Shown here: positions 1 through 4,220 of the stretch, piece after piece
Layout of the letters: every line of letters begins with the position of its first letter
Numbering within the stretch: the first letter of the stretch is position 1
DNA from: Candidatus Falkowbacteria bacterium RIFOXYC2_FULL_48_21
GTDB taxonomy: Bacteria > Patescibacteriota > Patescibacteriia > UBA11705 > JABHMO01
Direction: 5' to 3'
Length of the DNA stretch: 6,086 bases
NCBI GenBank assembly: GCA_001778275.1
Contig: MFGM01000051.1
Coordinates: 8,309-14,394, forward strand
The notes under the pieces: generated by a model
What the model was told of the DNA's origin: nothing
The model's database searches: none
The model's input: the letters and a program-made list of their open reading frames with translations, nothing else
Translations under genes and position numbers: made by a program

Positions 1-22
1 GTAAAAATAAATAATAAAAAGT

Positions 23-640
23 ATGCATTTGCGAATGGTGGCGCGCTCCATAAAGCATTTTGACATCAACCCGATTATTAAAATTTTGATTTTATCTGAT
101 TTGATTATTTGGTCGTCATACAATCTGCTTGCGCCGGTTTTCGCGATTTTTATTACCCGCCAAATTCCGGGTGCCGGTTTGGAGTCGGTGGGAATTGCGG
201 CCAGTTTGTATTTCATCACCAAGGCGATATGCGAGGTGCCGGTGGGGGTGACGCTGGATCGAATCAAGGGCGAGCGGGACGAGTTGTACAGCGCCATGCT
301 GGGAACGATTTTGACGGCCGGGGTTTATTTTTCTTACATTTTTGTGAGTGAGGTGTGGCACCTTTATCTCTTGCAGGTGCTTCTCGGCATCAGCGCGGCG
401 CTGGCATTTCCCGGTTGGTATTCGATTTTTACGCGGCACGTTGACAAGTCGAAGCAAGCGTTTGAATGGAGTTTGTATGACATTTGTATGGGCGTGGGTA
501 TCGCTTTCGCGTCGGCGCTCGGTGCGTTTATCGCCGACAAATTCGGGTTTCAATCCTTGTTTGCCGTGATTGGCATTGCCACCTGTGTCGGCGCACTTTT
601 GCTTTTTACCATTCGCAACAAAGTTCGGGTCCCGCAATAA
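23..640 (+). CDS. Half-size MFS-type membrane transporter (six predicted helices)
   Basis: An integral membrane protein of 205 residues that resembles the N-terminal half of a major facilitator superfamily transporter. Hydrophobic segments fall at about residues 18-45, 53-76, 89-107, 112-136, 150-171 and 179-197. The loop after the second helix carries LDRIKGERDE (78-87), a variant of MFS motif A. A related GAFIADKFGF (167-176) follows helix 5. Canonical MFS proteins have 12 helices and 400 or more residues, but this one ends cleanly at TAA with a charged tail. In-frame stops at 2-4 and 8-10 mean it cannot extend upstream. ATG 23 is chosen, although ATG 35 (residue 5) is possible, and neither has a clear Shine-Dalgarno sequence. 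Short MFS-like proteins of this kind are, from memory, common in CPR genomes; they may dimerise to form a full transporter. The substrate cannot be told. The hibernation factor follows 21 bases downstream, so the two are probably cotranscribed. Confidence 0.82.
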   Translation: MHLRMVARSIKHFDINPIIKILILSDLIIWSSYNLLAPVFAIFITRQIPGAGLESVGIAASLYFITKAICEVPVGVTLDRIKGERDELYSAMLGTILTAGVYFSYIFVSEVWHLYLLQVLLGISAALAFPGWYSIFTRHVDKSKQAFEWSLYDICMGVGIAFASALGAFIADKFGFQSLFAVIGIATCVGALLLFTIRNKVRVPQ

Positions 641-661
641 TAAAATTTTAACTTTTTAATT

Positions 662-964
662 ATGCGTATCAACATCAAAGCCACCAACTTTGAGCTCACG
701 GCCGCGATCAAGTCGCACGTCGAAGAAAAGTTCGGCGCGCTTGACAAGTATTTCGACAACATCCAAGGAGTAGACGTTGAGCTTGGGCTCATTACCAAGG
801 GACAGCAAAAAGGGGAAATTTATTTTTGCGAAGCGAACGTGAGCGTGCCGAAAAAGTTGATTCGCTTTCGCAAAGAATATGAGGACATGATGAAGGCGAT
901 CAATGACGTGAAAAAGGGGATTCAGAATGAAATACAAAAGTATAAGGAAATGTTGAGGAGTTAA
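662..964 (+). CDS. hpf: Ribosome hibernation-promoting factor, short HPF/RaiA type
   Basis: A cytoplasmic protein of 100 residues that by family binds the 30S subunit at the mRNA/tRNA channel, stabilising idle ribosomes in stationary phase or stress. The sequence shows the family pattern. It opens with a beta strand MRINIKATNFELT (1-13), followed by a helix with HVEEKFGALDKYF (19-31). Two strands follow, around 36-44 and 50-61. The C-terminal helix contains YEDMMKAINDVKKGIQNEIQKYK (73-95 region), matching the family's dMy.AId...dklerQl.k block. It stops after the S30AE domain and lacks the C-terminal dimerisation domain of long HPF, so it is the short form. ATG 662 has no visible Shine-Dalgarno; the preceding 21 bases are AT-rich. 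It is the last gene of its unit, with a terminator 57 bases beyond its stop. In B. subtilis and relatives the equivalent gene adjoins secA; here secA lies about 3.3 kb away behind an inverted operon. Confidence 0.9.
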   Translation: MRINIKATNFELTAAIKSHVEEKFGALDKYFDNIQGVDVELGLITKGQQKGEIYFCEANVSVPKKLIRFRKEYEDMMKAINDVKKGIQNEIQKYKEMLRS

Positions 965-1021
965 AAGGGTAAAGTTGAAGCAGTAGAAAGAGCCGAGGGA
1001 TAGTAAATACGTAATAAAATT

Positions 1022-1055
1022 AAAAGGCCGATCGCGGTGGCGATGCGGCCTTTTT
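1022..1055 (+). terminator. Rho-independent terminator of the MFS-hpf unit
   Basis: Stem GGCCG-ATCGC (1026-1035) pairs with GCGAT (1040-1044) and CGGCC (1046-1050), with one bulged G at 1045 and a GGTG loop (1036-1039). TTTTT follows at 1051-1055. The AAAA run at 1022-1025 could also make it work in the opposite direction, as a backstop for transcripts from the convergent operon. Confidence 0.92.
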
Positions 1056-1090
1056 GATTTAATTATCTAAAGTGATCGAACAAATCGTCA

Positions 1091-1108
1091 CGTATGCGTT
1101 TGCGTACG
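1091..1108. repeat. Short inverted repeat between convergent terminators
   Basis: CGTATGC (1091-1097) and GCGTACG (1102-1108) can pair over 7 bp with one G-T wobble around a 4-base loop. There is no T run, so it is not itself a terminator. The surrounding 1056-1145 stretch contains no ORF that I can support. A perfect 12-bp palindrome CTTTGGCCAAAG follows at 1138-1149, partly overlapping the U tract of the leftward terminator. Confidence 0.45.
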
Positions 1109-1145
1109 GGCAATACGTGGCGGGAGAGCGCCCTCGCCTTTGGCC

Positions 1146-1179
1146 AAAGAAAAAGCCCGACCGTTGAGAACGGCGGGCT
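1146..1179 (-). terminator. Rho-independent terminator of the AAA+/vWA operon
   Basis: Read on the minus strand, AGCCCG-CCGTT (1179-1169) pairs with AACGG (1165-1161) and CGGGCT (1159-1154), with one bulged base at 1160 and a 3-base loop. A TTTTTCTTT tract follows (1154-1146). It begins 12 bases past the stop of the vWA gene, so both operon genes end here. It faces the plus-strand terminator at 1022-1055, insulating the two convergent units. Confidence 0.92.
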
Positions 1180-1191
1180 GTAGTAAAATCG

Positions 1192-2163
1192 TTATAATCC
1201 TAAATCTTTTAGTGTTTCGATTGGCAGAGTCGGTTCTTCCGGCTTTGCGTCAAGTTTGTTGTCGGCATCGGTCGCCAGTTGAAATTCAGCCGGAATGTTG
1301 CTTGGCCGGACTTCCTGAAGCGGCAGTTTCGGCGTTGTACTTGTTGTTTGAACAACCGCCGCCCGTGGACACACCGTTGGCGCCAGTTCATTCAACTTCT
1401 TCTGCGCGTCAGCCATCGAGTGGTTGGCCGCCACTGCGATAATCAGTTCGCGAACAGCGACGGTAATCAGTCTGTCGTTTGGCAATGTCAGAATTTTGTT
1501 ATCGCCAATCAATGCGCGCCATTGTTCTAGAATGGCGTTGTTTTCCTTGGCCCCGAACGATGGCCGCCAGATGAGAAACACGTTGCCGTGAAATTTTTGT
1601 TTCAGTTCTGCGAACACGGTCGTGGCATCAGTCGATGCGTTCACGCCGCCGAGATAGTAATCCAGTTCTGTCTTTTCGAGTTCGCCGCGCGGCGCTTCAT
1701 CGGCTACGAAGATACAAGCCGTATGTAAGGCTCTTGGCAGAGTGAAGCGTTTGGCCAGAAAGTAGGCCATCATTTCATATGATTCGTTCAGATTCTCGAT
1801 TTGTTCACCGCCACCGCCGCCTTGTTCGAGCCAGAGCTTGGCCAATTCTTGCCGCAAGTGTTCGGTTTCAAACACGGCATGACCGGTGATTTGGAGCGGC
1901 GCGTAATCATAGCGGATGTCGCCAATGCCGCTGAAATAAATAGTTGGCTTTTCTGTGGCCGGGATTGCTTTCACAAATTCGGCCATGTCTTCCCAAAAAA
2001 TTTGTGGTAACCGGCACATTCCCTTCCCTGTTACATCGAAGTTGATGATTACGGGGAAATCCGCGCCGCAACCCAGAATTAAATCTTTTACAAGACATTC
2101 AGCCAGTGCCCGCGGTTTGTTAAAGGCCTGTTGCGCGAGCGTTGGTTTACGATTTGTTTTCAT
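1192..2163 (-). CDS. vWA-like domain protein, partner of the AAA+ ATPase
   Basis: A 323-residue protein, probably cytoplasmic because no signal peptide or membrane helix is seen. Residues about 35-245 follow a von Willebrand A pattern. The first strand and metal-site loop are FPVIINFDVTGKG (36-48), followed by a helix (52-66) and a strand with IYFSGIGD (75-82) and PLQIT (89-93). Next come the glycine run GGGGGE (115-120) with NESYEMMAYFLAKR (126-139), then strand CIFVADEAP (150-158) with the candidate MIDAS aspartate D155. Related vWA proteins of this type read DVTGSM and GGGG..ESYE; here the second MIDAS serine position is K47. Residues 270-323 are a Pro/Thr-rich linker ending in PIETLKDLGL. 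The start at 2163 is preferred because GGGAGGT lies 4 bases upstream; the in-frame extension to 2319 would only add a basic out-of-frame shadow of the ATPase gene. The 17-nt overlap with that gene implies coupled expression. The fold is inferred from motifs; the function is unknown. Confidence 0.75.
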   Translation of the reverse strand: MKTNRKPTLAQQAFNKPRALAECLVKDLILGCGADFPVIINFDVTGKGMCRLPQIFWEDMAEFVKAIPATEKPTIYFSGIGDIRYDYAPLQITGHAVFETEHLRQELAKLWLEQGGGGGEQIENLNESYEMMAYFLAKRFTLPRALHTACIFVADEAPRGELEKTELDYYLGGVNASTDATTVFAELKQKFHGNVFLIWRPSFGAKENNAILEQWRALIGDNKILTLPNDRLITVAVRELIIAVAANHSMADAQKKLNELAPTVCPRAAVVQTTSTTPKLPLQEVRPSNIPAEFQLATDADNKLDAKPEEPTLPIETLKDLGL

Positions 2164-3997
2164 CTTTACCTCCCGTCGGCACCGCTTGTTCCGGTTTAGC
2201 CGTTTTTTCGACCACCGGCTTTTCAACGGCCGCGGCCGGAGCTTTGTCCTTTGGTTCGATCTTGTCTTCCGGTGGCACGAAGATGCCGCGTCCGATAAGT
2301 CGTTCAAGGTAAGACCCAAGATCGTCCACCAAGCCTCGCTTCATGATGGTCATGATGCGGTCGTTGATGTTGTCTTCCAGCATTTTCCTTGAAGAGCATT
2401 CCAGTATGCTGTTCAGAGTCATTTCGTCGTTCTCTTTCTGGCTGGCATCCGGTATTCTGTCGTTGATTGCGAATCGGAAATCATCAATGTCCACGACCGT
2501 TTTTTCGAGGCTGTCCGCGTGTTCTTCTGCTGTGCGGCAAAAGTTGTCGATGTGCGCGCCGGACAGCTCATCCGTCAAGGCGGCCAGTTCGCTGAAATCG
2601 GTCATGCTTGTTTTGATGCCGCGTTTACGGCAACTGATGGCAAAGATTTGCCTGCGCGCCTCTGGCGCGGGCACATCAATATGCCAACGTTCGTCCATTC
2701 GCCCCGGGCGTTTCAGCGCAGCGTCAATTCGATCCGGTCGGTTGGTCATGTGCAAAACAAGCACCTTGCCGCGGATTTTCGTGTTGGCGAGAAACTTCAT
2801 GCGCATTCCCATGATTCGTTCCGATACGCCGGAATCGTTGTCGCCGCCGCGTGTCGCATCGTTCAAATCCGCTTCATCGTTGATCACGATGCAGGGTGCG
2901 CAGGCAAAAGTGCAGTACAGTTGTTTTTCTGTTTGCGCTTCGGTCACGCCTAGATATTTGTCGCGCGTGTTTTTCCAAATGAGACAAGGAAATCCGGCTT
3001 CATGCGCCGCGCCTCGGCCAAGTAAGGTTTTGCCAGTGCCGGGAGGTCCGCACAGTAAAATGCCTTGCGGCACTTTGTGTATTCGCCCTTCTCTCATGTG
3101 TAGTATATATCGGGAAAGGCGACATTTGACTTTGACCAGTCCGCCGATGTCGGCAAAGGGCAAGGGGTCTTCGAACTCGGTTACGTCACCGAATTCTTTA
3201 CTCAAGATTTCGTTCTTGCGCGCGAAAATTTCCGCCGGGGTTAATGGTTGGCCGGAAACAGCGGCCAACGCAAAAATTTCTTGCAGTTGTCGCAGGTTAA
3301 GCCCTTGCGCCGCTACCAGCGTTTTTTTTATATCCAATCCCGTCGGTATGAAGCTTTCAATGAACGCTTCGCGTTCCGCGCGATCAGGTGGCGGCAACAT
3401 GATGGATTCAATGCCGATACCGCTCTTGCGTAAGTCAGCGTTGACCTCGGAAAGCAAATCGGTGATGAGCACAATGACGTTGCCGTGTTCTTTGATCTTG
3501 GCGTTGTCGGCCCATCGCTTCAGTCGTTCCACGGCTTGCCGATCGGGCAGGGGCATCATGGCGTTGCCGCCGGTGCTCGGCACAATGGTTTGCGCCGAGG
3601 TGATGACCACGCCGATCTTGGAGCCGTTTTTCAACGCTTTTTCCAGGAGCTTCAAACAGCTCGTGGAGTCGTTGAATTGGGCTGTGCGTTGGTTCTGGTC
3701 CAACCGATCGATTTCGGTCAGTTGATTGAACAACTGTTCCATGCGTGCGTTTGCAAAAGTGAAGCCGTCGGAAATGTTGTAAAAAACCACCACTTCTCGG
3801 CCGCTCGAGACCAGCAGGCATTCGAGGAATTCGTTCAGTGTCAAATACGGTTTGGTTTTTCGCGCTTCCGGGTCCGGATGCCTGATAATGTCGTTCACAT
3901 TGCCATAGAGAATGAACTCGCGTGCAATGCGCGCCTTGAACTTTTTCAGCAAATCATCCTTGTACCAACTCGGCAGAATCACTTGGTTTTTTTCCAT
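2147..3997 (-). CDS. AAA+ ATPase, Ycf46-like, with degenerate N-terminal AAA half
   Basis: A cytoplasmic 616-residue ATPase, probably a hexameric remodelling motor by family. The catalytic AAA domain covers about 280-515. It holds FADIGGL (281-287), Walker A GPPGTGKT (317-324), a pore-loop-like KYLGVTE (347-353), and Walker B IVINDEAD (370-377, D374/E375). It continues with DSGVSERIMG (388-397), sensor 1 N419 in MTNRPDRID, arginine-finger segment KRPGRMD (429-435) and sensor-2-like SGAHIDNF (479-486). All catalytic residues appear intact. Residues about 20-270 form a second AAA-like half without a P-loop. It has FILYGNVNDI (28-37), VVVFYN (69-74), IGVVIT (128-133), and NVIVLITDLL followed by MLPPPDRAEREAFI (200-213), which mimics a sensor-1 and post-arginine-finger region. 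Residues 575-616 are a Lys/Pro/Ala/Glu-rich tail. There is no protease or membrane segment. DSGVSER and the two-half layout recall Ycf46-type ATPases. It is first in the operon with the vWA gene; its client is unknown. Confidence 0.92.
   Translation of the reverse strand: MEKNQVILPSWYKDDLLKKFKARIAREFILYGNVNDIIRHPDPEARKTKPYLTLNEFLECLLVSSGREVVVFYNISDGFTFANARMEQLFNQLTEIDRLDQNQRTAQFNDSTSCLKLLEKALKNGSKIGVVITSAQTIVPSTGGNAMMPLPDRQAVERLKRWADNAKIKEHGNVIVLITDLLSEVNADLRKSGIGIESIMLPPPDRAEREAFIESFIPTGLDIKKTLVAAQGLNLRQLQEIFALAAVSGQPLTPAEIFARKNEILSKEFGDVTEFEDPLPFADIGGLVKVKCRLSRYILHMREGRIHKVPQGILLCGPPGTGKTLLGRGAAHEAGFPCLIWKNTRDKYLGVTEAQTEKQLYCTFACAPCIVINDEADLNDATRGGDNDSGVSERIMGMRMKFLANTKIRGKVLVLHMTNRPDRIDAALKRPGRMDERWHIDVPAPEARRQIFAISCRKRGIKTSMTDFSELAALTDELSGAHIDNFCRTAEEHADSLEKTVVDIDDFRFAINDRIPDASQKENDEMTLNSILECSSRKMLEDNINDRIMTIMKRGLVDDLGSYLERLIGRGIFVPPEDKIEPKDKAPAAAVEKPVVEKTAKPEQAVPTGGKDENKS
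2168..2174 (-). promoter_or_regulatory. Ribosome binding site deciding the vWA start
   Basis: On the minus strand GGGAGGT sits 4 bases before ATG 2163, inside the last codons of the ATPase gene (which stops at 2147). It fixes the start at 2163 rather than at the upstream in-frame ATG at 2319, and fits translational coupling of the two genes. Confidence 0.85.
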
Positions 3998-4003
3998 TTG
4001 TCA

Positions 4004-4009
4004 CTCCTT
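4004..4009 (-). promoter_or_regulatory. Strong Shine-Dalgarno of the AAA+ gene
   Basis: On the minus strand AAGGAG lies 6 bases before ATG 3997, supporting this start. The plus-strand genes of the window lack anything comparable. Confidence 0.85.
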
Positions 4010-4013
4010 CGGT

Positions 4014-4031
4014 TGTCAAAAAACTGTCAAA
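4014..4031 (-). repeat. Tandem TTTGACA motifs in the AAA+ leader
   Basis: Two minus-strand copies of TTTGACA (4031-4025 and 4020-4014) are 11 bp apart, about one DNA turn. A third copy at 4095-4089 includes the presumed -35 box. The two leader copies are too close to the start codon to act as -35 elements for this gene, so they may be protein-binding sites or chance repeats. Confidence 0.4.
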
Positions 4032-4047
4032 TAAGCGAAAATAATAA

Positions 4048-4065
4048 CGCATATTCGAATAAGCG
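4048..4065. promoter_or_regulatory. Palindrome at the AAA+ operon transcription start, possible operator
   Basis: An 18-bp inverted repeat, CGC-A-TATTCGAATA-A-GCG, is perfect except for one mismatched pair. It abuts the -10 box (4066-4071) and covers the expected transcription start near 4059, where a repressor would block initiation. The half-site text AATAAGCGA recurs at 4030-4038 and 4058-4066, 28 bp apart. No known regulator site is recognised. Confidence 0.45.
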
Positions 4066-4094
4066 AGTTTAACACGGAATAAAAATAATGTCAA
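4066..4094 (-). promoter_or_regulatory. Candidate sigma-70-type promoter of the AAA+/vWA operon
   Basis: On the minus strand a perfect -35 TTGACA (4094-4089) is followed after 17 bases by TAAACT (4071-4066, 4 of 6 to consensus). A TG one base upstream makes it an extended -10. Transcription would begin near 4059, giving a leader of about 60 bases that contains the palindrome, the TTTGACA pair and the ribosome binding site. Confidence 0.6.
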
Positions 4095-4151
4095 ATGTTA
4101 CACGATACTTAATTGAACCAAGAGAATCGGAAAATAGCGTGAGGCGCGTTG

Positions 4152-4186
4152 ATCATTGGCGATTGCAATTATCATCGCAAAATGAT
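4152..4186. repeat. Interrupted dyad overlapping the secA promoter
   Basis: ATCATT (4152-4157) and GCGAT (4159-4163) are mirrored by ATCGC (4174-4178) and AATGAT (4181-4186). This makes 11 matching pairs with a 1-by-2 internal gap and a 10-base centre. The arms lie over the spacer and edges of the candidate secA promoter. It could be an operator; as RNA it would not be in the transcript if the promoter is right. Confidence 0.45.
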
Positions 4187-4191
4187 AGAGT
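4163..4191 (+). promoter_or_regulatory. Candidate secA promoter
   Basis: TTGCAA (4163-4168, 4 of 6) and TAGAGT (4186-4191, 4 of 6) are separated by 17 bases, and TGA before the -10 gives an extended form. The start would be near 4198, leaving a short AT-rich leader of about 22 bases without a Shine-Dalgarno. Confidence 0.42.
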
Positions 4192-4220
4192 ATTTACAGT
4201 TAACTTACTAATTTTTACAT

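Noticed and set aside
1138..1149. Perfect palindrome CTTTGGCCAAAG as an operator or attachment site
   Set aside because: It lies in the U tract of a terminator between convergent genes, with no promoter, integrase or repeat partner nearby; chance or terminator structure explains it.
1140..1442. 100-codon plus-strand ORF over the leftward terminator
   Set aside because: It is antisense to the vWA gene and begins within the terminator U tract, with no ribosome binding site and no recognisable domain.
2164..2319. N-terminal extension of the vWA protein to an ATG at 2319
   Set aside because: The extra 52 residues are a basic out-of-frame copy of ATPase coding DNA, and the strong ribosome binding site at 2168-2174 points to the start at 2163.
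2343..3725. 460-codon ORF on the plus strand opposite the ATPase gene
   Set aside because: It is the antisense shadow of the ATPase gene. The minus-strand reading carries intact AAA motifs, while this product is Ser/Arg-rich without a domain pattern.
2147..3997. The ATPase as an FtsH-type protease or a Rubisco activase
   Set aside because: No HEXXH zinc site or membrane helix is present, so it is not FtsH. The Walker B asparagine shared with Rubisco activase is a single residue, and no Rubisco gene is in view.
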